This document shows, piece after piece, positions 6,693 to 15,305 of a stretch of DNA of 64,000 bases (within the stretch, counting starts at the first letter, position 1; each line of letters begins with the position of its first letter). This DNA is from Betaproteobacteria bacterium Ga0077526 (lineage in GTDB: Bacteria; Pseudomonadota; Gammaproteobacteria; Burkholderiales; Ga0077523): the NCBI GenBank assembly GCA_001464765.1, contig LNDV01000036.1, positions 1 to 64,000 on the forward strand, given 5' to 3'. The notes beneath the pieces were generated by a model. The model saw nothing but the letters and a program-made list of their open reading frames with translations, was not told the origin of the DNA and ran no database searches. Position numbers and translations under genes: made by a program.

Positions 6693-9494
6693 CTAGAACT
6701 GCGAGAAGTGGGACTCGTCCACGCCGCCGTCCGTGCCGGTGCGGCGCAGACTGGGCGAGGCCTTCGCCGGCGCGCCTCGCTTGCGGCCCCCGTCGGCCCT
6801 GGGCATCTCGATGGCACCCTGCCCAGTCGAGAGCTGGAAGAACGCCATGAGCTGCTGCAGCTGTTCCGCCTGTCCGCTCATTTCCTCCGCCGTCGCCGCA
6901 AGCTCCTCCGACGCCGACGCGTTCTGCTGCGTGGACTGATTCAGCTGGTTCATCGCGCTGTTGATCTGCGACACGCCGGTGGACTGCTCTTCGGAGGCCG
7001 CAGTGATCTCCTGCACCAGGTCGGAGGTCTTGCGGATGCTGGGGACCATCTCCTCGAGCAGCTTGCCGGCACGCTCCGCCATATCCACGCTGCTCCCGGC
7101 AAGCGTCCCGATCTCCTGGGCCGCCACCTGACTGCGCTCGGCCAGCTTGCGCACTTCCGCCGCCACCACCGCGAAGCCCTTGCCATGTTCGCCCGCCCTC
7201 GCCGCCTCTATGGCCGCGTTCAGAGCGAGGAGGTTGGTCTGGTACGCGATGTCGTCGATGATGCCGATCTTGCTGGCGATCTGCTTCATTGCCGTCACGG
7301 TCTGAGTCACTGCCTGACCGCCCTCCGATGCCTCGGTGGCCGCCTTGGTCGCCATGCCGTCGGTGACCTTCGCGTTCTCGGAGTTCTGCGTGATCGATGC
7401 CGACATCTCCTCGACCGATGCGCTGGTCTCTTCGACGCTGGCAGCCTGCTCGCTGGCCCCCTGCGACAGCGACTGTGCAGTCGCGCTCACCTGTTCGGCG
7501 GCGCCCGTCAGCGAGTCTGCCGACACGCGGACCTCCGCGATCACCTGACTCAGACGCTCGGACGTGCTGTTGCAATCCTCCTTGAGGCGTCCGAACGTGC
7601 CTTCGTAGTCCCGGGTGATCCGCTGCGTGAGATCGCCCTGCGCCAGAGCGCCGAGTACTCGGGCCACTTCATTGAGCCCCGTGTCGCTCGTCTCGAGCAG
7701 CGCGTTGAGGCGCTCGGCGAGCGACTTGAAGAAGGTGTCCTTGTTCTCCAGGGCGACCCGGCGCGTGAAGTCTCCCTTCGCGGCAGCGTCGACGATGTCG
7801 TTGATCTCGCGCTCCACGGCCACTTCCATCGTGCGATCCTTCCACTCGACCACGGAGCCCAGCCGGGTGCCCGACTTGTCGACGATCGGGTTCGCGATGA
7901 GCAGGAACGTGCGGCCGCCCACCTCGATCTGCGCACGATGTGTACTGCGCAGCTGTCCGAGGAGGTTGCGCTGGTGCGCCGGATTGCGGTGGAACTGGTC
8001 GAAATTCGTGCCGATGATGCTGCGCACGTCGAACTGCGGAAGACCCTTGCGAATGTCCGCCTCCGCGACCGTCAGCATGTCCTTCAGCGAGTTGTTCCAG
8101 TAGCGGATGACGCCGTTGTTGTCGGCGATCATCACGTTGGTGGTCACTTGGTCGAGAGCCGTACGCGTGGTGTTGGCCTCGTTCTCCAGCAGGACTTCCT
8201 TGGTGCGGTCCTTCCACTCGACCACCGTGCCGAGTCGTTCGCCCTGGTCATCGACGATGGGATTGGCCACAAGCTGGAACACGCGCCCGCCCACAGTGAT
8301 CTGTGCCTTGTGGGTCGACCGAAGCGAGCCCAGGAGGTTGCGCTGGTGCGCGGGATTCTTGTGGAACTGGTCGAAGTTCATCCCGATCACGGTGCGGACA
8401 TCGAACTGCGGCAGATCCTTCCGGATATCCGCCTGCGCTTCCGTCATCATCTCCTGGAGGGAGGCATTCCAGTAGGAGATCGTTCCGTCGTTCCCGGCGA
8501 TCATCACGTTCGTCGTGACGTTGTCGAGGGCATTCTTGAAGCGACGCGTGTCGTTGGTCTGCGCGGCCGCCGCGCTGAGCGCATCGCGGGTTCCGTCCAT
8601 CGCCACGGTGATGGCGGCTTTCCTGCCGGGCAACCGTTCCATCTGCTTCGAGAAATCGCCCTTGGCGTAGGCGGTCACCACGTCCACGACCTGCATCTTC
8701 ACGTCGATGTGGTTCTGCACGTGCCGGTTCGTCACCTCGGCGATCTGACCGAACACGCCGGGCAGGTTCGCCGTCGGGATGCCCCGGTCGATCGCGCCTT
8801 CCTCACGATGCATTCGTTCGACCTCCACATGCGCGGCATGAAGGGCCTGGATGTTGTCGCGCACCCGGGCGATCGCCGCCAGAGCTTCATCCTGACCGGC
8901 GTCGATCCTGACAGAGAGATCACCCGCCGCGAGGGCGCTTGCGGCGTCCACGACATCCTTGCGGCGCCCGCCACCACCGGACGCCATGCCGCCGACCAGG
9001 GCAACGATGCCGCCGGCCACGGCCAGGAGGATCAGCCACATCCGCGAGGACCCGGCGCTGGCGACCGCATCGGCCTTCACCTGTTCCGCCGATCGCTTCA
9101 GGTTCGCCGCCGCTTCGAGCGACGCACTCATGAGGGTCACGTGCGCGTTGGCGAAATCGCCCGCCTTCGCATCCCTCGCCGCTGCCGCAGCCTGGGTCTC
9201 CGCGGCCTGCCACTTCGCGCCGTTCACCGGATCGATCGCCGCGAGCTGGCTTGCGGCTTCCGTGGCACGACCCGACGCGCTCTCGACCGCGTCACGGGAA
9301 CCGCTGCGAACCGCCGCCGCCCGTTCGATCGAAGCCTCGCGCCACTGGCGCAGGGCGTCCGCCGCCGAAGTTTGCGTGGCCACGGCAGTGCCGGCGCCTG
9401 CGCCGGCTCGGTCGAGCCCCTGGATGCCCACAGCTGCCGTGGCGACGAGCAACACCGCACCGACCGCGAACCCGATACCGATTCTGTTCCCCAT
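6693..9494 (-). CDS. Methyl-accepting chemotaxis protein with tandem PAS domains
   Basis: A 933-residue receptor. There are membrane segments at about 6-26 and 152-171 enclosing an Ala-rich helical periplasmic domain, then HAMP-like helices. Two consecutive, closely similar PAS domains follow at about 321-433 and 445-556. Both contain PQFDVR, NFDQFH, NPAHQRNLLG and VVEWKDRT. A further HAMP-like segment (AALAQGDLTQRI) leads into the signalling domain, whose hairpin tip reads IAYQTNLLALNAAIEAARAGE. Cytoplasmic PAS domains in receptors usually sense redox, oxygen or metabolic state; the cofactor cannot be read here. There is no CheR-tethering pentapeptide at the C-terminus. It lies 3 bp after cheA and 10 bp before cheW. 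Confidence 0.93.
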   Translation of the reverse strand: MGNRIGIGFAVGAVLLVATAAVGIQGLDRAGAGAGTAVATQTSAADALRQWREASIERAAAVRSGSRDAVESASGRATEAASQLAAIDPVNGAKWQAAETQAAAAARDAKAGDFANAHVTLMSASLEAAANLKRSAEQVKADAVASAGSSRMWLILLAVAGGIVALVGGMASGGGGRRKDVVDAASALAAGDLSVRIDAGQDEALAAIARVRDNIQALHAAHVEVERMHREEGAIDRGIPTANLPGVFGQIAEVTNRHVQNHIDVKMQVVDVVTAYAKGDFSKQMERLPGRKAAITVAMDGTRDALSAAAAQTNDTRRFKNALDNVTTNVMIAGNDGTISYWNASLQEMMTEAQADIRKDLPQFDVRTVIGMNFDQFHKNPAHQRNLLGSLRSTHKAQITVGGRVFQLVANPIVDDQGERLGTVVEWKDRTKEVLLENEANTTRTALDQVTTNVMIADNNGVIRYWNNSLKDMLTVAEADIRKGLPQFDVRSIIGTNFDQFHRNPAHQRNLLGQLRSTHRAQIEVGGRTFLLIANPIVDKSGTRLGSVVEWKDRTMEVAVEREINDIVDAAAKGDFTRRVALENKDTFFKSLAERLNALLETSDTGLNEVARVLGALAQGDLTQRITRDYEGTFGRLKEDCNSTSERLSQVIAEVRVSADSLTGAAEQVSATAQSLSQGASEQAASVEETSASVEEMSASITQNSENAKVTDGMATKAATEASEGGQAVTQTVTAMKQIASKIGIIDDIAYQTNLLALNAAIEAARAGEHGKGFAVVAAEVRKLAERSQVAAQEIGTLAGSSVDMAERAGKLLEEMVPSIRKTSDLVQEITAASEEQSTGVSQINSAMNQLNQSTQQNASASEELAATAEEMSGQAEQLQQLMAFFQLSTGQGAIEMPRADGGRKRGAPAKASPSLRRTGTDGGVDESHFSQF

Positions 9495-9497
9495 GTT

Positions 9498-11687
9498 TCA
9501 TTCCCCTAACGTGATGAGTTCGCCGCGCTGGCTGGTGACGGTCTCCCCGGGGTCTGCCCGGAAAGGTTGTCCGTCGCGTCTTGCCGCGGCTCTGGCAGCG
9601 CTGTCGATCAGCGCCTGTACGTCCAGGATCAGCGCCACTTCCCCGGTACCGAGGATGGTGGAGCCGCCTATGCCCTGCAGATTCCGGAACAGTTTTCCGA
9701 GCGGCTTGATCACCGTCTGGAACTCGCCGAGAAGGCGATCCACGACGAGACCCGCCCGCATCGCGCCGTTGCGCACGACCACAACGTTCTCGTGCGCCGG
9801 TGGCGGCGCGTCGACATCGAAGACTTCACGCATGCGCAGGAACGGCAGCACCTCGCCCCGGAGGTTGAGGTAGCTCGCCCCGGGCGGCGTGCCCGCCGGC
9901 AGTTCGATGCACTCGACGACCATGTCGAGCGGCACGACGTAGGACGCCGGACCGACGGTCACGAGGAAGCCGTCGATGATCGCCAGCGTGAGCGGCAGGC
10001 GGATCGAAACGGTCGTGCCCTCGCCCGGCCGGCTGGACAGACGCACGTTGCCGCGCAGCGCCTCGATGTTGCGCCGGACGACGTCCATGCCGACACCGCG
10101 CCCCGACAGGCTCGTGACCTTCTCCGCCGTCGAGAAGCCGGGCATGAAGATCAGATTGAAGACTTCCTCATCCGGGAGTTCGGTGTTCGGCGGAATGAGA
10201 CCGCGCTCCCACGCCTTCTGCAGGATGCGGTTGCGGTCGAGTCCCTTGCCGTCGTCGATCACCTCGATGACGATGCTGCCGGAGTCGTGGAACGCGTTGA
10301 GACGCAGCACGCTGCCACGGGACTTCCCGGCGGCCTCGCGCACGTCGGGCATCTCGATGCCGTGGTCCATGGCATTTCGCACGAGATGCATGAGCGGGTC
10401 GGCGATCTTCTCCACCACGGACTTGTCGAGTTCCGTGTCGGCCCCCGAGATCACGAGATCGATCTGCTTGCCGAGTTCCCGGCTCACGTCACGCACCACG
10501 CGGCGGAAGCGGTTGAAGGTCTCGCCGATCTGGACCATGCGCATCTGCAGTGCGCCGTTGCGGATCTCCTCCACCAGATCGGTGATGACCTGGGTGGACT
10601 CCAGCAGCCGGGCATTGGTCGTCTGGCGGGCGAGCAGATTGGCGCTCGCGCCGGCGATCACGAGTTCGCCCACGAGCGTGATCAGGCTGTCCAGCTTGTC
10701 GGCCTGCACCCGGATGAACCGGCTTTCCTCGCCGCGCTGCTCCTTCTGCCGGCTGACGGCGACCTGGAGCACTTCCTCGGGCACCGCCCGCTGTGCCACC
10801 AGCACTTCGCCGATGGGGCGCGAGGTGCCTTCACGGTCCTGCCTTGCCAGCGCACGGACCAGTTCGTCCGGCGTGATGGCACCGCAGCTCACGAGCAGTT
10901 CGCCGATCCGCCTCTCCTGGACCGGCATCGTGCGAAGGATCTCCAGCCAGCGGCTGCGTTCCGCATCGGAAGGCGTGATCCTCAGGGTGCAGTCGTCCTT
11001 CACGAAGTCGAAGACCGACGTGAGGTCTGCCTTCGTGCACTGGCCCTGGAGCAGGATGTCGAATCCCAGGTGACAGGTCTCGGGGTCGAACTGGTCGGCG
11101 TCGGGGAGCGTGCCGATGCGGGTCGTCACGCCGATCACGTCTCCCTTGGTACCGAGGTAGCGGAGGAATGACAGCGGGTCCATGCCGTCGCGAAACACGC
11201 TCGGGCCGAAGTCGACCGAGATGTGCCATGGACGGGCGCCGCCGGCTTCCGCTGCCTGCGCCGTGTCGGGTTTCGTTGCGGCGGCGACCGGTTTCCCTTC
11301 GGGCCCCCAGGCCTGCAGCCGTGCGACCAGATCGGCGCCTGCGGCATTGGTCTCGGCCCGTTCTTCGGCGGCCGCGGTCTCCACGAGCAGTTGCCCGATG
11401 TGGTCACCGCACAGCAGCAGGACTGCCGCAAGATCGCCGTTGAGCGTGATCGCCCCGGCCCGGAGCCGGTCGAGGACGGTTTCGACCTCATGGGTGAATC
11501 CACCAATCCGGTCGAAGCCGAACAGTCCGGCCGAGCCCTTGATCGTGTGGGCGGCCCGGAACAGCGCGTTCAGCGTCTCGTCGTCGTGGGGATCGGACTC
11601 CAGCACGAGCAGCGCATCCTCGATCTGCCGCAGCATGTCGCGGCTTTCCTCGAAGAAGGTCTGCTGAGCCTGTTCGTATTCGTTCAC
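9498..11687 (-). CDS. cheA: Chemotaxis histidine kinase CheA
   Basis: A 729-residue kinase. The N-terminal HPt domain has phospho-acceptor His47 (AAHTIKGSAG). A middle region near 150-245 (WHISVDFGPSVF...) is followed by a tandem motif at about 257-313: RIGELLVSCGAITPDELVRA and PIGEVLVAQRAVPEEVLQVA, each ending in a Gln. Then come the dimerisation domain (FIRVQADKLDSLITLVGELV), the ATPase domain (LVRNAMDHGIE, DDGKGLD, GRGVGMDVVR) and the CheW-like P5 domain. The tandem motif resembles MshEN c-di-GMP modules rather than a standard P2 CheY-docking domain. It overlaps the STAS gene by 4 bp (ATGA). Confidence 0.96.
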   Translation of the reverse strand: MNEYEQAQQTFFEESRDMLRQIEDALLVLESDPHDDETLNALFRAAHTIKGSAGLFGFDRIGGFTHEVETVLDRLRAGAITLNGDLAAVLLLCGDHIGQLLVETAAAEERAETNAAGADLVARLQAWGPEGKPVAAATKPDTAQAAEAGGARPWHISVDFGPSVFRDGMDPLSFLRYLGTKGDVIGVTTRIGTLPDADQFDPETCHLGFDILLQGQCTKADLTSVFDFVKDDCTLRITPSDAERSRWLEILRTMPVQERRIGELLVSCGAITPDELVRALARQDREGTSRPIGEVLVAQRAVPEEVLQVAVSRQKEQRGEESRFIRVQADKLDSLITLVGELVIAGASANLLARQTTNARLLESTQVITDLVEEIRNGALQMRMVQIGETFNRFRRVVRDVSRELGKQIDLVISGADTELDKSVVEKIADPLMHLVRNAMDHGIEMPDVREAAGKSRGSVLRLNAFHDSGSIVIEVIDDGKGLDRNRILQKAWERGLIPPNTELPDEEVFNLIFMPGFSTAEKVTSLSGRGVGMDVVRRNIEALRGNVRLSSRPGEGTTVSIRLPLTLAIIDGFLVTVGPASYVVPLDMVVECIELPAGTPPGASYLNLRGEVLPFLRMREVFDVDAPPPAHENVVVVRNGAMRAGLVVDRLLGEFQTVIKPLGKLFRNLQGIGGSTILGTGEVALILDVQALIDSAARAAARRDGQPFRADPGETVTSQRGELITLGE

Positions 11688-11968
11688 GCGGAAGCCTCCT
11701 CGAAGGCATCGGCGGACATCCCGGCCAACTGCAGTACGTCCTGCACGATCGGACTCACCCGCGTGAGATGCAGCGACTTGCCCCTGGCGCGGGCTTCGCG
11801 CCGGGCGAACAGGAGAAGCTGCAGGCCCGCGGCATCCATTTCGGTCACGTTGCCCAGATCGAGCGCAGGCTCGTCGATGTCGACGACGAGGGCCAGAATC
11901 TGCGGCTTCAGCTCGGCAACGCGATAGATGCCGAACTCGCCATCGATCATGCTGGTCGCGTCGGTCAC
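11684..11968 (-). CDS. STAS-domain protein in the chemotaxis operon
   Basis: A 94-residue STAS-domain protein of the SpoIIAA/anti-sigma-antagonist type. The core strand-helix is LALVVDIDEPALDLGNVTEM followed by DAAGLQLLLFARREA. The position phosphorylated in SpoIIAA (Ser of DSSG) is alanine here, so regulation by Ser phosphorylation is unlikely. It sits between cheY and cheA, overlapping both by 4 bp, as in many chemosensory operons where its role is unclear. I chose the GTG at 11968, coupled to the cheY stop (GTGA). The ATG at 11950 is the alternative start and has no better ribosome site. Confidence 0.85.
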   Translation of the reverse strand: MTDATSMIDGEFGIYRVAELKPQILALVVDIDEPALDLGNVTEMDAAGLQLLLFARREARARGKSLHLTRVSPIVQDVLQLAGMSADAFEEASA

Positions 11969-12333
11969 GGCAGCACCAGCCGGGAGACGGCGTCGAGGAG
12001 TTCCGGCGGCTTGAACGGCTTGACGATCCAGGCCTTCGCCCCGGCTGCCTTGCCCTCCATCATCTTGCCTTCCTGATTCTCCGTCGTGAGCATCACGACC
12101 GGCGTGAACTTGTAGCTCGGGTTCGCCTTCACCGCCTTCACGAACGAGATGCCGTCCATGTTGGGCATGTTCACGTCGCTCACGATCAGGTGGATCTTCC
12201 GACCGTCGAGCTTGGTGAGCGCATCCTTGCCGTCGGCGCCCTCGACCACGTCGTAGCCAGCACCCTTGAGAGCGATCGCCACGACCTGCCGCAGACTCGC
12301 GGAGTCGTCCACCACCATGATTGTCTTTGCCAA
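11965..12333 (-). CDS. cheY: Chemotaxis response regulator CheY
   Basis: A 122-residue single receiver domain. The acidic pocket is Asp9/Asp10, the phospho-acceptor Asp53 (LIVSDVNMPNMDG), the switch Thr is in VVMLTTE, and the conserved Lys is in IVKPFKP. There is no output domain. CheA is expected to phosphorylate it; phospho-CheY then acts on the flagellar switch. It lies 68 bp after the upstream MCP gene. No cheZ is present in the window. Confidence 0.95.
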   Translation of the reverse strand: MAKTIMVVDDSASLRQVVAIALKGAGYDVVEGADGKDALTKLDGRKIHLIVSDVNMPNMDGISFVKAVKANPSYKFTPVVMLTTENQEGKMMEGKAAGAKAWIVKPFKPPELLDAVSRLVLP

Positions 12334-12401
12334 TGCTGCCTCCGATTACCTTTTGACCCGTTGCAAGCCCGACCCGGGCGCTGCCGTGGCACCTTCGCGC
12401 A

Positions 12402-13559
12402 TCAGAAAAAATTGACGCCGCTTGCGAGCTTGCCGCCCCCGGCAGCCGAGCCGGTGGCGCCGAGGTGATTCGAGCGTTCTTCCTGCGTCGCGTAGTGCCG
12501 TGCCAGTTCGTCGCGCCAGCGCCCCGGGTCCACGGCCTGGAGCGCGCGCGCGTCTCCGGAGGCTGCCTGCAGGACGCCTTGCAGACGCTCCATGTTCTCG
12601 ATGGTGTGCCCGAGGATCTGGCTCGTCCGGTCCTGGAACTGGAAGCCCACCAGCAACTGGCCGATCTCGCGCCGGATCTCGGCGTTCTCGGCGACGAGGT
12701 GACGGGCATTGCCATCGAGCGTGCGGGCGAGCGTGGAAACGCGGTCGAGGACTTCACGGATCGCCACCTCCGACTTCGCGGCAGACGCAGCCTGCTCACT
12801 GGCGGAGTTCGCGGTGGCCGCCACGGTCGCCTCGATGGCCTTCGTGATGACGGATACCTTCTCGGTGATGCGCGAGCCGGTTTCCGCGGACTGGCTGGAG
12901 AGCTTGCGCACTTCGTCGGCGACGACGGCGAAGCCGCGCCCGGACTCGCCGGCGCGGGCGGCCTCGATGGCCGCGTTCAAGGCGAGCAGATTGGTCTGCG
13001 CGGCAAGGCGGCCCACGTCCACTGCCATGAGGCGCATCTCTTCGGTGAATCGCGCCATGGCGCTGACATCGGCGAGAACCTGCTGCTGCGCGGCATGGGC
13101 CGCCTGGAGCGTGGTGCCGACCGGCCGCAGCTGTACCTCGCACTCGGCAAGCGTGGCGACGACCCCTTGCCCGTCACCCATGAGCGCCCCGGAGGAAGCC
13201 TGTTCCGCCGCGGTGAGCCTGTCGACGACCGCGGCGAAGCTGGACGTGAGGTCTTCGACGGCGACGCGAGACTGGTCACGGGCGGATGCCACGTGTCGGG
13301 ACCAGAGGGGAAGAACGGTCTCGCACAGTTCGGCGAGCCTGCCGTCGCCGGGTGCCGGTTCGGTTTCCGCCGCAAAATCCCTGGCTGCCAGAACGAGTTC
13401 CGCCTGGCGCTGCGCCGAAAGGACTGCTGCGCGGCACAGAATTGCCCCTACCGCCGAGACGGCTGCGACGACGAGCGCCGCCCACCATCCCGCCCCCATG
13501 ACCAGCACGATGCCGGTTCCGACGATGCCAGTCCCGAGCAACGACGCTGCGTAAATCAT
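12402..13559 (-). CDS. Methyl-accepting chemotaxis protein, short membrane-anchored type
   Basis: A 385-residue receptor. Two closely spaced N-terminal hydrophobic segments (about 3-22 and 26-45) leave almost no periplasmic domain. A helical region of about 150 residues follows, then the signalling tip VGRLAAQTNLLALNAAIEAA and GRGFAVVADEVRKLS. The C-terminal helix contains LVGFQFQDRTSQILGHT, a segment typical of short receptors. The ATG at 13559 has GGGGGA about 8 bp upstream; ATGs further up lack a ribosome site. It is the first gene of the che operon. With no sensor domain outside the membrane it probably reads an internal signal. Confidence 0.88.
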   Translation of the reverse strand: MIYAASLLGTGIVGTGIVLVMGAGWWAALVVAAVSAVGAILCRAAVLSAQRQAELVLAARDFAAETEPAPGDGRLAELCETVLPLWSRHVASARDQSRVAVEDLTSSFAAVVDRLTAAEQASSGALMGDGQGVVATLAECEVQLRPVGTTLQAAHAAQQQVLADVSAMARFTEEMRLMAVDVGRLAAQTNLLALNAAIEAARAGESGRGFAVVADEVRKLSSQSAETGSRITEKVSVITKAIEATVAATANSASEQAASAAKSEVAIREVLDRVSTLARTLDGNARHLVAENAEIRREIGQLLVGFQFQDRTSQILGHTIENMERLQGVLQAASGDARALQAVDPGRWRDELARHYATQEERSNHLGATGSAAGGGKLASGVNFF

Positions 13560-13743
13560 ATAAGTGTCCCCCGTCCTGCCCTGCCAACCCGTCCGTCCCC
13601 CTGACTTCCCGGTCCGGACTCCCCTGGCGTTGGGCTTGACCTCGGTTACGACTTGGCGCAAAACCTCTGAAGGCGTCGGCCCTTGCATCCCTACTCGGCG
13701 GTTCGTTATTGGCCGGATTCCGCTGTTCGCGGACAATCGGGCC

Positions 13744-13771
13744 TATACCAGAACGCCCTTCGTGCCGATAA
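13744..13771 (+). promoter_or_regulatory. Possible sigma-28-type promoter
   Basis: GCCGATAA at 13764-13771 matches the -10 of flagellar sigma-28 promoters exactly. The upstream TATA (13744-13747, 16 nt away) is a poor match to TAAA. It points toward the AraC-type gene starting at 13850. It lies in the 290-bp gap 13560-13849, where nothing else stands out. An 8-mer match alone is weak evidence. Confidence 0.3.
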
Positions 13772-13849
13772 CCTCTCGGCGGGCTGCGGTACCGCCGCGC
13801 CGACCCGGGCCCTAGACGGGTCGAAGACCACACCAGCCGGAGAACTGTC

Positions 13850-14941
13850 TTGTCCCACTCCTCGGGGGAGATTCACCCGCACGGGATTGCGGCACCGTCC
13901 GCCTACGCTGCGATTCGCGCCCAGGATCCGACGGCGCTGGCACCCTTCTACGCCGACGTGGCGACGCGCAGCATCGATCAGATGGCCGCGGGCCGGGGGC
14001 TCGTCACGGCAGAGATGGGCCGCTGCGACGACTCGCTCATCTTCCGGGAGTCGTGCACCGCCGCGATGCAGACCTGGGGACACTTCCGCACGCCGAGCTT
14101 CGGGTGCGTCGTCTCCATGGCCCCGTTCTCGGGGGGGCGCTATTTCGGGCAGGACATCGTCGAGACGAGCGTGCTGACGCTCGAACCCGGCATGGATTTC
14201 TGGCTGGTGGCGCCGGAGGGCGCGGAGTACGGCGGCATCGTAATGGGCGAGGCTCAGGTGATGCGTCACGCAACCGGGCTCCAGCTGGCGAGCGAGGAAC
14301 ACCTCCGGGAGATCCCCCGACTCATCGATCTGCCGATGCATCGAGTCCAGGGGCTCAGGCGCTTCGTGACCACGGTTCTCGCGAACATGGCCCGCAATCA
14401 GGACGTCGCGCGCTCCCCGTCGGCCTGCGCGCACATCCAGGAGTCCGCTGCGGTGCTGCTCGTCTGCGCCTTCCTCGGCCGCTCCCGGCTCCGTGGCGCG
14501 GGGCGCCCGAAGGCCTCGTACGAGCGGATCGCCCGGCGCGCCCGGGACCTCGTCCTGTCCCGCCCGAAGGAGCCGCCGACCCTCGTCGAACTGTGCGAGC
14601 ACCTGCACGTCGGCGTCCGCACGCTCAACTACGCGTTCCAGAGCGCCGTCGGCACCAGCGCCGGCGAATTCGTGCGGGTTGTCCGGCTGAATCGCGTCCG
14701 GGAGGAACTGATTGAAGCGCGGGGCGGCAACGGCATCGTCCTGTCCCGGATCGCATCGAAATGGGGGTTCTGGCACGCCAGCGACTTCGCGAGGCAGTAT
14801 CGCGCGCTCTTTGGCGAGCGCCCGTCCGAGACCCTCCATCTGAACGAGACCCCGGCCGCCCTTCCCGGGACCCGACCGAGACGAGCCGCCCCCACGCCGC
14901 GCACGCGTACCGCGAGACGCCGGACGACGAAGTCGGCCTGA
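13850..14941 (+). CDS. AraC-family transcriptional regulator
   Basis: A 363-residue regulator. The N-terminal part of about 210 residues resembles the ligand-binding half of AraC-type activators. The C-terminal double helix-turn-helix includes PPTLVELCEHLHVGVRTLNY, then GEFVRVVRLNRVREEL and IASKWGFWHASDFARQYRAL followed by FGERPSE, the signature of the second recognition helix. A basic Arg/Pro tail of about 35 residues follows. The start is TTG at 13850 with GGAGA 7-8 nt upstream. It lies divergently from the che operon. The effector and target are unknown; control of a neighbouring gene is possible. Confidence 0.85.
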   Translation: MSHSSGEIHPHGIAAPSAYAAIRAQDPTALAPFYADVATRSIDQMAAGRGLVTAEMGRCDDSLIFRESCTAAMQTWGHFRTPSFGCVVSMAPFSGGRYFGQDIVETSVLTLEPGMDFWLVAPEGAEYGGIVMGEAQVMRHATGLQLASEEHLREIPRLIDLPMHRVQGLRRFVTTVLANMARNQDVARSPSACAHIQESAAVLLVCAFLGRSRLRGAGRPKASYERIARRARDLVLSRPKEPPTLVELCEHLHVGVRTLNYAFQSAVGTSAGEFVRVVRLNRVREELIEARGGNGIVLSRIASKWGFWHASDFARQYRALFGERPSETLHLNETPAALPGTRPRRAAPTPRTRTARRRTTKSA

Positions 14942-15035
14942 CGCACGCGACTGTCCCGGGCGCTGCGTCCCTTCGCCTTCCCGCACGCAGCCTGCCGGTA
15001 TACTCGAAGCTCCAGGGCTCTCATTCGACATGTGA

Positions 15036-15305
15036 ATGGAAGCGCCCTCGTCACCCGCCTTTCCGCAGGCGTATCCCGGTGACATCGACCGAGGTTTCTT
15101 CCCAGTGGCAAGCAAACGCAAATCCAAGCGCCAGGGCGTCCCTGTTCTCGTGCGCAAGCCGCGAGTGCCGGCGCTCGCGGCGCTCGCCGCCAGCCCGGGC
15201 ACCAAGGGCGCCGGCGTCCACGGCAAGTCGAAACGCGCCCAGCGCCGCGCTGACAAGATGGCACTGGTACGGACCCTGGCGACCGATCCCGAAGGCGAAC
15301 GATGA
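15036..15305 (+). CDS. Small basic hypothetical protein
   Basis: Up to 89 residues, strongly basic. The core reads SKRKSKRQGVPVLVRKPR and then GAGVHGKSKRAQRRADK. It is Lys/Arg-rich with no membrane segment, as in nucleic-acid- or ribosome-associated small proteins, but I recognise no family. A later GTG at 15105 (66 residues, starting just before SKRK) has GAGG 12 bp upstream and may be the true start; the ATG at 15036 has no ribosome site. Its stop overlaps the next gene's ATG by 4 bp (ATGA), which supports its being translated. Confidence 0.6.
   Translation: MEAPSSPAFPQAYPGDIDRGFFPVASKRKSKRQGVPVLVRKPRVPALAALAASPGTKGAGVHGKSKRAQRRADKMALVRTLATDPEGER

Noticed and set aside
6090..9509. Very long open frame on the plus strand opposite the large MCP and cheW
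   Set aside because: It is antisense to genes with full domain signatures. Its composition (Arg, His, Leu, Asp-rich with no recognisable motif) is what high-GC DNA gives in the mirror frame.
13706..13713. GCCAATAA on the minus strand as a sigma-28 promoter for the che operon
   Set aside because: One mismatch in the -10 and no TAAA-like -35 at 15 nt; too weak to list.
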